Source: JBCDBH01 sp039184055 (lineage in GTDB: Bacteria > Acidobacteriota > Thermoanaerobaculia > Multivoradales > J023). From it: a stretch of DNA of 6,907 nucleotides. The first letter of the stretch is position 1. Every line of letters begins with the position of its first letter. Below the pieces are notes generated by a model. It had not been told where the DNA came from. It saw only the letters and a list, made by a program, of their open reading frames with translations, and searched no databases. Shown here piece by piece: positions 1 to 5,348 of the stretch. The position numbers were made by a program, and so were the translations under genes. The DNA lies in contig JBCDBH010000313.1 in the NCBI GenBank assembly GCA_039184055.1, forward strand, positions 1 to 6,907, written 5' to 3'.

Positions 1-1
1 G

Positions 2-817
2 CACAAATTCGATTTGGGGCTGTTGACCCCCGAAGGTGTCGTCACGGTTCTCAGTGACCAGATCCTGATGATCATCCTCGCTGGTTTGATCCTCTGTATC
101 GTCATGCCCTGGGCCGTGCGCCAGCGTCGATCCGGTGACGAGATCGGCGGTTTGGTGGCCACCGGGCTCGGCAACATGATCGAGATGGTGTGCGAGTACT
201 TCCGCAAGGAAGTCGCCGAGCCGGCGATGGGCAAGTACGCGGACAAGTATGTAAAGTACGTCTGGAGCGTCTTTTTCTTCGTCCTGACGATGAATTTGCT
301 CGGGCTGCTACCCATTCAGACACTGAGCAAGAAGCTCGTCGGCATGTCGCTCGGCGGCACCGCCACCGGCAACATCTGGGTCACCGGCACGCTCGCCCTC
401 TTGACCCTTTTGCTGATGGTGATCGGTGGTCTGCGCTATCAGGGTGGTACGTACCTGGCGCATTTCAACCCCGGGCCGGTGTGGATGGCGCCGATTTTGG
501 TGCCGATCGAGATCATCTCGACCCTGGCTCGGACGGTCGCGCTGGCGATCCGTCTCTTTGTCGCCATGCTCGCGGGACACATTCTGCTGGCGGTGCTGTT
601 CAGCCTCATCTTCCTCGCTCTCGACGGGCTCGGGAACGTGGCCGGCATGCCGCTCGCTCTGCTCGCCGTGGTCGCGTCCGTGGCGATCAACTTGCTGGAA
701 ATCTTCGTCGCCTCGCTGCAGGCGTTCATCTTCGCCTACCTCACCGCGCTGTTCATCGGGATGTCGGTCAACCTGCATCACGACGATCACCACGACGAGG
801 CGGTGGCGGGACATTAG
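2..817 (+). CDS. atpB: F1Fo ATP synthase subunit a (5'-partial)
   Basis: Membrane stator subunit of Fo that provides the two proton half-channels facing the c-ring. The reading frame is open to the left edge (codons for HKFD precede the TTG at 14), so the true start is probably outside the window. Several hydrophobic helices are visible (for example near 56-115, 262-310, 385-430 and 580-770). The essential arginine is CGT at 551-553 in the segment AIRLFVAMLAGH. The residue nine places later is His (578-580), and Glu at 698-700 lies seven before the conserved Gln of LQAFIF (719-721). This is the His/Glu arrangement known from mitochondria and many bacteria, swapped relative to E. coli E219/H245. 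The Asn normally found four residues after the Arg is Ala (563-565). The protein ends in a His/Asp-rich tail (HHDDHHDE). It is the first visible gene of the operon; no atpI is visible, and anything upstream is out of view. Confidence 0.96.
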   Translation, partial: HKFDLGLLTPEGVVTVLSDQILMIILAGLILCIVMPWAVRQRRSGDEIGGLVATGLGNMIEMVCEYFRKEVAEPAMGKYADKYVKYVWSVFFFVLTMNLLGLLPIQTLSKKLVGMSLGGTATGNIWVTGTLALLTLLLMVIGGLRYQGGTYLAHFNPGPVWMAPILVPIEIISTLARTVALAIRLFVAMLAGHILLAVLFSLIFLALDGLGNVAGMPLALLAVVASVAINLLEIFVASLQAFIFAYLTALFIGMSVNLHHDDHHDEAVAGH

Positions 818-875
818 AGGGTTACCGAGCGATAGAGTTTTCAAAACCGCTACCACGACGTGGTGGCACAAGCGT

Positions 876-903
876 CCATCACCGGCCGAGCGGTCGGTGA
901 CGG
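876..903 (+). promoter_or_regulatory. RNA hairpin upstream of atpE (first)
   Basis: TCACCGGCC (879-887) pairs with GGTCGGTGA (892-900) with one G-U wobble around a GAGC loop. Two more C-G pairs lie outside an A-C mismatch. No T-run follows, so it does not look like an intrinsic terminator. It could slow RNA decay or shape translation initiation of atpE; that role is inference. Confidence 0.5.
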
Positions 904-920
904 CAGTGAATCGACAACGA

Positions 921-946
921 CTCGGCGGTCCACGCGGACCGTCGAG
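921..946 (+). promoter_or_regulatory. RNA hairpin just upstream of atpE ribosome binding site
   Basis: CTCGGCGGTCC (921-931) pairs with GGACCGTCGAG (936-946): 11 base pairs with a single G-U wobble, closed by the four-base loop ACGC. It ends about ten bases before the purine-rich AGAAGGAAGGA of atpE and leaves that site unpaired. A role as a 5' stabiliser for an atpE message, or as a structure keeping the binding site open, is plausible but inferred. Confidence 0.55.
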
Positions 947-955
947 AGACCCAAC

Positions 956-966
956 AGAAGGAAGGA
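956..966 (+). promoter_or_regulatory. Strong Shine-Dalgarno of atpE
   Basis: AGAAGGAAGGA is an extended purine-rich match to the anti-Shine-Dalgarno sequence, with its last GGA ten bases before the ATG at 977. It fixes this ATG as the start over the in-frame ATG at 860. It is the longest purine-rich binding site in the window, in keeping with the high copy number of subunit c. Confidence 0.8.
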
Positions 967-976
967 TACGAGAGCC

Positions 977-1291
977 ATGAGCAACAAGACCAAGTGGACC
1001 CTGATGCTGATCGTGGCCGGCCTGGCGCTGCTCATCGCCCCCGCGGCGTTCGCCCAGGACGGCGGCAGTGGTGGCGACTTCGGCAAGCTGGCTGGTCCGA
1101 TCGGTGCCGGCCTGGCCGTTATCGGTGGTGGTATGGGTATTGGCCGCATCGGTGGTAGCGCCACCGAGGCGATCGCCCGTCAGCCCGAGATGGCCGGTCA
1201 GATCTCCACCGCGATGATCATCACCGCGGCCATGGTCGAGGTCAGCGCGCTCTTCGGTGTCGTCGTCGGCCTGTTGGCCGCGCTGGGCTGA
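977..1291 (+). CDS. atpE: F1Fo ATP synthase subunit c with N-terminal signal-like segment
   Basis: Proteolipid that forms the rotor ring of Fo. The product is 104 residues. Residues 1-26 look like a secretion signal (K-containing start, hydrophobic core LIVAGLALLI, then APAAFA before Gln27), leaving a 78-residue mature protein of normal c length. Helix 1 carries the Gly-rich packing motif (GAGLAVIGGGMGIGRIGG, about 43-60), followed by the polar loop ARQPE (67-71) that contacts gamma/epsilon. Helix 2 has the ion-binding carboxylate Glu88 (about mature 62, equivalent to E. coli Asp61). The position equivalent to the sodium-ligand Gln32 of Ilyobacter is Ile55, and the residue after Glu88 is Val rather than Ser/Thr. 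Both point to proton rather than sodium coupling (inference from known c-ring signatures). The start is chosen from the strong binding site and the signal-like N-terminus. Confidence 0.97.
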   Translation: MSNKTKWTLMLIVAGLALLIAPAAFAQDGGSGGDFGKLAGPIGAGLAVIGGGMGIGRIGGSATEAIARQPEMAGQISTAMIITAAMVEVSALFGVVVGLLAALG

Positions 1292-1312
1292 GACCGACAC
1301 GCTTCCCGCATC

Positions 1313-1350
1313 GAGCCGCCCCGTCCCACGCAACGGGACGGGGGCGGTTT
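1313..1350 (+). terminator. GC-rich stem-loop after atpE, probably attenuator or RNA stabiliser
   Basis: CCGCCCCGTCCC (1316-1327) pairs with GGGACGGGGGCGG (1335-1347), 12 base pairs with one bulged G and a seven-base loop ACGCAAC. Wobble and A-U pairs can extend it at the base. Only three T residues follow, so it would be at best a weak terminator. The operon clearly continues. A role as a partial terminator, or as a 3' block to exonucleases raising atpE message relative to downstream genes, is inferred. Confidence 0.6.
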
Positions 1351-1359
1351 CGCGATGCA

Positions 1360-1379
1360 GGCTCACCTTCGGGTGAACC
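1360..1379 (+). promoter_or_regulatory. UUCG-tetraloop hairpin between atpE and atpF
   Basis: TCACC (1363-1367) and GGTGA (1372-1376) flank TTCG, giving a C(UUCG)G loop, a known exceptionally stable RNA tetraloop. A further GG/CC pair lies outside a C-A mismatch. It stands ten bases after the larger stem-loop, so the atpE message has a tandem hairpin 3' border. Function is inferred. Confidence 0.6.
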
Positions 1380-1385
1380 GCGTGT

Positions 1386-1420
1386 CATGCTGGATGACAA
1401 CACCGAAAACCATGCTGGAT
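1386..1420 (+). repeat. Short direct repeat before atpF
   Basis: CATGCTGGAT occurs at 1386-1395 and again at 1411-1420, 25 bases apart. The first copy sits inside the inverted repeat TGTCAT-GCTGG-ATGACA, the second overlaps the palindrome CTGGATCCAG. Could be chance or a small duplication; no family is recognised. Confidence 0.5.
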
Positions 1421-1427
1421 CCAGAAC

Positions 1428-2045
1428 ATGACTGACAATCCACGCCGTTTTACACGGCTGTTCACCGTTCTGTCGCTCGCGTTGATCCTGGCCGCGCCGG
1501 TGCTCGCCGCGCCGAGCGAGGGTGGCGGCGACAACATCTTCGCCGGTGACGTCGGCAACATCCTGTGGACCCTGGTCATCTTCGGCCTCGTGCTCTTCGT
1601 GCTCGGCAAATTCGCCTGGGGCCCGATGGTCGCGATGCTGCAAGAGCGTGAAGACCGGGTGTACAACTGGATGGCCGAGGCCAAGTCCAAGCACGACGAG
1701 GCCGCTTCTCGTCTGGCCAAATACGAAGACATCCTCGCCGAGGCTCGCGCCGAAGCGACCGCGATCGTCGACGAAGGCCGTCGGGATGCCGACCAGACCC
1801 GTATTCGTGTCGAGACCGAGGCGGCCGAAGAGGCCGAGCGACGGCTCGAGCGCGCCAAGCGTGAGATCAAGATCGCCGAAGAAACCGCGATCAAGAATCT
1901 CTATGACACCAGCGCCTCGTTGGCGACCCGTATCGCCGGTGACATCGTCAGCCGTGAGCTCACGGCCGACGATCACGAGCGCCTGATCCGCGAAGCCATC
2001 GCCGACCTCGAGTCGCGTGGTGACGCCGGCTCACGCGTCAACTAG
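1428..2045 (+). CDS. atpF: F1Fo ATP synthase subunit b with N-terminal signal-like segment
   Basis: Peripheral-stalk subunit linking subunit a to delta and the alpha/beta head. It is 205 residues, longer than the roughly 155-170 of many b subunits. The extra length is mainly N-terminal: residues 1-28 (RR, then LFTVLSLALILAAPVLAA) resemble a secretion signal, followed by a short Gly-rich linker. A membrane helix spans about 44-64 (ILWTLVIFGLVLFVLGKFAW), then the usual GPM and a long charged, Ala/Glu/Arg-rich coiled coil (about 70-170). The C-terminal part (LATRIAGDIVSRELTADDHERLI) matches the b region that meets delta. The upstream frame has a stop at 1395-1397 and no start codon between, so ATG 1428 is the earliest start, although no good Shine-Dalgarno precedes it. 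A single b gene is present, with no b' paralogue and no b-delta fusion. Confidence 0.95.
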   Translation: MTDNPRRFTRLFTVLSLALILAAPVLAAPSEGGGDNIFAGDVGNILWTLVIFGLVLFVLGKFAWGPMVAMLQEREDRVYNWMAEAKSKHDEAASRLAKYEDILAEARAEATAIVDEGRRDADQTRIRVETEAAEEAERRLERAKREIKIAEETAIKNLYDTSASLATRIAGDIVSRELTADDHERLIREAIADLESRGDAGSRVN

Positions 2046-2048
2046 GAG
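2044..2048 (+). promoter_or_regulatory. Shine-Dalgarno of atpH overlapping the atpF stop
   Basis: AGGAG begins within the TAG stop of atpF and is six bases before the atpH ATG at 2055. Ribosomes finishing atpF reach this site directly, so translational coupling is likely. Confidence 0.7.
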
Positions 2049-2054
2049 ACCCAC

Positions 2055-2684
2055 ATGGCGAAGGTCGACGACAAACAGGTCGCGCTGGCCGGGATCTACA
2101 GTCGAGCATTGCTCGACTTGGCGCATCGTCAGGGCAAGACCACCGAGCTGCTGGACGAGCTGCGTCAAGTCGCCGCGCTGAGCGCCGACAACGAAGCGTT
2201 CGCTCAATTGCTCAGCCCGTTGGTCGAGTCGACTCAGCGTCGCGACAGTTTGGAGCGGTTGTTCCGCGGCAAGCTGTCCGATCTGACGGTCGACGCGCTC
2301 CAGGTGATCAACGACAAAGAGCGGCTGAACTTGCTGCCGACCATCGTCGAGGTGTTGCGCCGTGAGGTGCTCGCGGCGAGCGGTCGCGTCGATGCCACGG
2401 TCCGCACGGCGGTCGAGCTGTCGGACGCTCTGCGTGCCGATCTCGAACGCGCGGTGGCACGGTATACGGGCCATGAGGCCGATCTGGAAATCATCGTCGA
2501 TCCGAGCTTGATCGGCGGTTTCGTCTTGCAGATCGGTGACGAAAAGATCGACGCCAGCGTGCGTCGTCGCATCAACGAGCTCCGCCACACATTCGCCCAG
2601 CGCTCGGCGCGTGAGCTGCACCGTTTAAGACGCAGCGGCCTCGAGTCGGCGACGGGCGACGAGGCGACCGGAGAGACTCCATGA
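2055..2684 (+). CDS. atpH: F1Fo ATP synthase subunit delta (OSCP)
   Basis: Connects the top of the alpha3beta3 head to the b stalk. The 209-residue product has the typical two-part layout. The helical N-terminal domain (about 10-110) begins with IYSRALLDLAHRQGKT and contains FAQLLSPLVES and INDKERLNLLPTI. The C-terminal domain carries the family signature around 152-178 (IIVDPSLIGGFVLQIGDEKID, then RRRINELR). About 20-25 residues beyond the usual end form a polar tail rich in Ser, Arg, Glu and Thr. The stop overlaps the start of atpA in an ATGA arrangement (2681-2684), so alpha translation is probably coupled to delta. Spacing to atpF is nine bases. Confidence 0.95.
   Translation: MAKVDDKQVALAGIYSRALLDLAHRQGKTTELLDELRQVAALSADNEAFAQLLSPLVESTQRRDSLERLFRGKLSDLTVDALQVINDKERLNLLPTIVEVLRREVLAASGRVDATVRTAVELSDALRADLERAVARYTGHEADLEIIVDPSLIGGFVLQIGDEKIDASVRRRINELRHTFAQRSARELHRLRRSGLESATGDEATGETP
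2670..2675 (+). promoter_or_regulatory. Shine-Dalgarno of atpA inside atpH
   Basis: GGAGAG lies five bases before the atpA ATG at 2681, within the last codons of atpH. Together with the ATGA overlap it supports this start and coupled translation. Confidence 0.65.
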
Positions 2685-4435
2685 AGATCAAAGTCGATGA
2701 AATCTCCTCGGTGCTCGCCGAGGAGATCGAGAAGTACCGCAGCGAGATCGATGTCGCCGAAGTCGGCAAAGTCATCGAGGTCGGTGACGGCATCGCCCGT
2801 GTCTACGGCCTGTCGAACGCCATGGCCGGTGAGATGGTCGAGTTCACCAAAACCGGTCAGCGCGGTCAGATTCTGAACCTCGAAGAAAGCTCCGCCGGTA
2901 TCGTCATCTTGGGCGACTACCTGGGGATTCAGGAAGGTGACGAAGTCCGGCGTACCGGTGAGCTGCTCAGCGTGCCGGTGGGCAACGAGATGGTCGGCCG
3001 TGTCGTCGACCCGCTCGGCCGTCCGCTCGACGGTCTCGGTGTCATCGAGGCCGAGAACTCACGCCCGCTCGAGGTCAAGGCGGCGGGTATCGCCGAGCGT
3101 CAGCCGGTCAGCGAGCCGATGATGACCGGTCTCAAAGCGATCGACAGCATGATTCCGATCGGTCGTGGCCAGCGTGAGCTGATCATCGGTGACCGTAAGA
3201 CCGGCAAAACCGCGATCGCCGTCGACACCATCCTCAACCAGAAGGGGCGGGGTGTCATCTGCATCTACGTCGCCATCGGTCAGAAGGAGTCGACCGTCGT
3301 CGGCGTGGTCGAGAAGCTGCGCGAGCACGGCGCGATGGACTACACCATCGTCATTTCGGCTTCCGCTTCGGTGCCGGCGCCGCTGCAGTACATCGCTCCC
3401 TACTCCGGCGCCACCATGGCCGAGTTCTTCATGTACACCCAGGGTGCCGCGACGCTGGTGATCTACGACGATCTGTCGAAACAGGCGCAGGCCTATCGTC
3501 AGCTCTCGTTGTTGTTGCGTCGTCCGCCGGGTCGTGAGGCCTATCCGGGTGACGTCTTCTACCTCCACTCGCGTTTGCTCGAGCGTGCGGTCAAATTGCG
3601 CGAAGAGTTCGCGGTCGTCCCCAAAGACACCGCCGACGACGCCACCGATCGCTCCTTGGCGCGCGCCCATCCCGATGGGTTCGGCGCCACCGAAGAGCAT
3701 CGTCCCGACGATCCGGCCGGTATCTACCACCGTCCCGAGGGCAAAGAGCGCGCCGAGGCCTGGTTGTCCAGCCTCGACGACAAGGACGATTTCAAAGTCC
3801 ATCGCTTCCCCGACAGTGGCGGCTCGATGACCGCGCTGCCGGTCATCGAAACGCTCGAAGGCGAGGTTTCGGCGTACATTCCGACCAATGTGATCTCGAT
3901 CACCGACGGTCAGATCTACCTCGAGCCCGACCTCTTCAACGGTGGTGTGCGTCCGGCGGTCAACGTCGGCACCTCGGTGTCGCGTGTCGGTGGTAGCGCG
4001 CAACGCAAGGCGATGAAGAAGATCGCCGGTTCGCTGCGTCTCGATCTCGCGGCCTACCGCGATCTCGAGGCCTTCGCGCAGCTCGGTACCGAGCTCGACG
4101 CGGCGACCCAGCAGCAGCTCGACCGCGGTCGTCGCATGGTCGAATTGCTCAAGCAGCCGCAATACGCGCCGTACCCCTTCGACAAGATGATCATCAGCAT
4201 CTTCGCCGGTACCCGCGGCCTGCTCGATGATCTGCCGATCAACCTGGTGCTGCCTTTCGAGTCGGCCCTGATTCGGCACATCGAAGACGAATTCCCCGAG
4301 ATTCTCGAGGAAATCGAAGCCAAGGGCCAGCTCAGCGACGAGCTGAACAGCCAGATGACCGACGTCATCAACAACTTCAAGAGCACTTTCAAGAAAGAAG
4401 CCGAGGAGGCGGATCAGGCCGCGTCCGCGGCTTGA
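2681..4435 (+). CDS. atpA: F1Fo ATP synthase subunit alpha with internal insertion
   Basis: Non-catalytic nucleotide-binding subunit of the F1 head. It is 584 residues against roughly 500-515 in most bacteria. The N-terminal crown domain (about 25-95) includes VGKVIEVGDGIARVYGL. In the nucleotide-binding domain, Walker A is GDRKTGKT (170-177; Lys173 where E. coli has Gln), Walker B is LVIYDD (259-264), followed by LSKQAQAYRQLSLLLRRPPGREAYPGD. The arginine finger that reaches the beta site is Arg435 in SVSRVGG. The helical C-terminal domain (about 450-560) ends in an acidic/Ala tail. The extra length is concentrated between LLERAVK and GGSMTALP: 74 residues (306-379), compared from memory with about 18 in E. 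coli and 6 in bovine. This stretch is hydrophilic and rich in Asp, Arg and Pro. Frame and codon style continue through it, so it looks like a true in-frame insertion rather than a sequencing error. Confidence 0.97.
   Translation: MKIKVDEISSVLAEEIEKYRSEIDVAEVGKVIEVGDGIARVYGLSNAMAGEMVEFTKTGQRGQILNLEESSAGIVILGDYLGIQEGDEVRRTGELLSVPVGNEMVGRVVDPLGRPLDGLGVIEAENSRPLEVKAAGIAERQPVSEPMMTGLKAIDSMIPIGRGQRELIIGDRKTGKTAIAVDTILNQKGRGVICIYVAIGQKESTVVGVVEKLREHGAMDYTIVISASASVPAPLQYIAPYSGATMAEFFMYTQGAATLVIYDDLSKQAQAYRQLSLLLRRPPGREAYPGDVFYLHSRLLERAVKLREEFAVVPKDTADDATDRSLARAHPDGFGATEEHRPDDPAGIYHRPEGKERAEAWLSSLDDKDDFKVHRFPDSGGSMTALPVIETLEGEVSAYIPTNVISITDGQIYLEPDLFNGGVRPAVNVGTSVSRVGGSAQRKAMKKIAGSLRLDLAAYRDLEAFAQLGTELDAATQQQLDRGRRMVELLKQPQYAPYPFDKMIISIFAGTRGLLDDLPINLVLPFESALIRHIEDEFPEILEEIEAKGQLSDELNSQMTDVINNFKSTFKKEAEEADQAASAA
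3608..3817 (+). other. Insertion encoded within alpha (residues 310-379)
   Basis: This codes for the approximately 70-residue hydrophilic segment between the helix ending LLERAVKLREE and the strand GSMTALPVIET. It contains many charged residues and several prolines (for example HPDGFGATEEHRPDDPAGIYHRP split by Gly/Pro), then a short likely helix EGKERAEAWLSSLDDKDDF and ends near HRFPDS. There are no intein splice motifs and no cysteines. In known F1 structures the host loop is surface-exposed; the role of the insert is unknown. Confidence 0.8.
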
Positions 4436-4445
4436 TCTCGTCGCC

Positions 4446-4450
4446 GGGAG
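4446..4450 (+). promoter_or_regulatory. Shine-Dalgarno of atpG
   Basis: GGGAG is six bases before the atpG ATG at 4457, in the 21-base gap after atpA. It supports the chosen start. Confidence 0.65.
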
Positions 4451-4456
4451 CGACTG

Positions 4457-5323
4457 ATGGCGAATCGAAGAGAGCTGGTCAAACGTCGTAAGGCGGTGCG
4501 CAACATCCGCAAGATCACGCGCACCATGGAGCTGATCGCGACCTCGCGGTTTCAGAAAGCCTACAGCGACGCCATCGCCGGCCGGCCCTATAGCGACAAA
4601 TTGGGAGAGCTGGTGGCCGATCTCGCGCGCGCCGCGGGCGAGCTACGCCACCCTCTCATGGAGACCAACGACGCCGATCGCGAGTCCCTGCTCGTGATCA
4701 CCAGCAATCGCGGTCTGTGCGGCGCCTACAACGCCAACGTGTTGCGGAGCGCGGTCGGCTGGCTCGATGATCAGGAGAACCCGGTCGATGTCCACATGGT
4801 GGGCAAGAAGGGGCTCAGCTACTTCCGCTTCCTCGGTCGCGAGGTGGCGGAGAGCACGACCTCGATCGACGATCGGCCTCGTTTCCCGCAAATCGAGCCA
4901 GTCGCCCAGGCGCAGATCGACCGCTTTCTGGCGGGCGAGATCAGCTCGGTGTCGGTGGTCTACATGCGGTTCATCTCCACCGGCGTGCAGCGACCGGAGG
5001 TGATCCGGTTGCTACCGTTGACCCCTGACCTGGTCGGCGCGGACAGCGACACGACCGGTCCCGCGATCGAATACGAAATCTCCCCGAGCCCAGAAGCCTT
5101 GCTCGACGACCTTTTGCCGGCGAGCGTACGGCAGCGGCTCTTCCAGTGCTTTCTCGACGCCGCGGTTTCCGAGCAGGTGGCTCGGATGGTGGCGATGAAG
5201 GCGGCGACCGACGCGGCCGGCGACATGATCAAAGACATCTCCCGCCAGTACAACCGGGCGCGGCAGACCCACATCACCATGGAGCTGCTCGACATCGTCG
5301 GCGGTGCCGCGGCACTCGAGTGA
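4457..5323 (+). CDS. atpG: F1Fo ATP synthase subunit gamma
   Basis: Central rotor shaft inside alpha3beta3. It is 288 residues, the normal length. The N-terminal helix (about 1-55: ELVKRRKAVRNIRKITRTMELIATSRFQKA) and the C-terminal helix (about 225-288: ARMVAMKAATDAAGDMIKD, then YNRARQTHITMELLDIVGGAAAL) form the coiled-coil shaft. The middle Rossmann-like domain has the family hallmark TSNRGLCGAYN (about 82-92). There is no sign of the extra regulatory Cys loop of chloroplast gamma. The TRTMELIAT N-terminus differs from the Proteobacterial TKAMEMVA type and resembles what I recall from Planctomycetota. It lies between atpA and atpD, as usual. Confidence 0.97.
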   Translation: MANRRELVKRRKAVRNIRKITRTMELIATSRFQKAYSDAIAGRPYSDKLGELVADLARAAGELRHPLMETNDADRESLLVITSNRGLCGAYNANVLRSAVGWLDDQENPVDVHMVGKKGLSYFRFLGREVAESTTSIDDRPRFPQIEPVAQAQIDRFLAGEISSVSVVYMRFISTGVQRPEVIRLLPLTPDLVGADSDTTGPAIEYEISPSPEALLDDLLPASVRQRLFQCFLDAAVSEQVARMVAMKAATDAAGDMIKDISRQYNRARQTHITMELLDIVGGAAALE

Positions 5324-5337
5324 ATCCCAGCAAAGAC

Positions 5338-5344
5338 GGAGAAG
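5338..5344 (+). promoter_or_regulatory. Shine-Dalgarno of atpD
   Basis: GGAGAAG, four bases before the ATG at 5349, in the 25-base gap after atpG. It selects this start over the in-frame ATG at 5304, which lies inside the end of atpG and would add 15 unrelated residues. Confidence 0.7.
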
Positions 5345-5348
5345 CCTG

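Larger units (their letters stand above)
818..976 (+). other. Structured atpB-atpE intercistronic spacer
   Basis: This 159-base gap has no convincing gene. An open frame continues upstream of atpE to an ATG at 860, but the extra residues are Arg/Ser/Thr-rich, lack hydrophobic character and do not resemble any c-subunit leader. I see no clear sigma-70-like promoter. The content that can be supported is RNA secondary structure (hairpins at 876-903 and 921-946) followed by the atpE ribosome binding site. A short A/T-rich near-palindrome GTTTTCAAAAC lies at 837-847. Confidence 0.7.
1292..1427 (+). other. Structured atpE-atpF intercistronic spacer
   Basis: This 136-base non-coding gap holds a GC-rich stem-loop (1313-1350), a UUCG-tetraloop hairpin (1360-1379), a small inverted repeat TGTCAT/ATGACA (1383-1388 with 1394-1399), a 10-base direct repeat and the palindrome CTGGATCCAG (1415-1424). 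No gene is supported here. I see no convincing promoter. Confidence 0.7.

Noticed and set aside
14..16. TTG at 14 as the true start of atpB
   Set aside because: The frame is open to the left window edge, no binding site can be judged, and subunit a normally has more residues before its first helix, so the gene is better called 5'-partial.
837..847. GTTTTCAAAAC near-palindrome as a terminator or operator
   Set aside because: Arms of five A/T-rich bases around one base cannot form a useful RNA hairpin, and no regulator family is suggested.
860..976. N-terminal extension of atpE to the ATG at 860 (143 residues in total)
   Set aside because: The extra 39 residues are Arg/Ser/Thr-rich and overlap the hairpins. 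The strong binding site AGAAGGAAGGA and the signal-like N-terminus point to the ATG at 977.
1313..1350. Stem-loop after atpE as a full operon terminator
   Set aside because: Only three T residues follow the stem, and the remaining ATP synthase genes continue in order with no visible promoter in the spacer, so at most it is a partial terminator.
308..1366. Minus-strand open frame of about 350 codons across atpB, the spacer and atpE
   Set aside because: It spans two real genes antisense, and its product is a low-complexity Arg/Asp/Gly/His-rich sequence without any family features.
3188..3211. Gln to Lys change in the alpha Walker A loop (GDRKTGKT) as a defect
   Set aside because: The same Lys is found in other lineages such as Mycobacterium and Streptomyces as I recall, so it is a normal variant.
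3608..3817. Alpha insertion as an intein or a frameshift artefact
   Set aside because: It is too short for an intein, lacks Cys/Ser start and His-Asn end motifs, and the frame and conserved sequence resume exactly on both sides.
3059..4279. Long open frame on the minus strand opposite atpA (about 406 codons)
   Set aside because: It is antisense to a fully conserved alpha gene. Its composition (Asp, Arg, Gly, His rich) is what GC-rich antisense frames give, and it has no recognisable domain.
5304..5348. Earlier ATG for atpD at 5304
   Set aside because: It lies inside the conserved C-terminal codons of atpG and has no suitable binding site. ATG 5349 has GGAGAAG just upstream.
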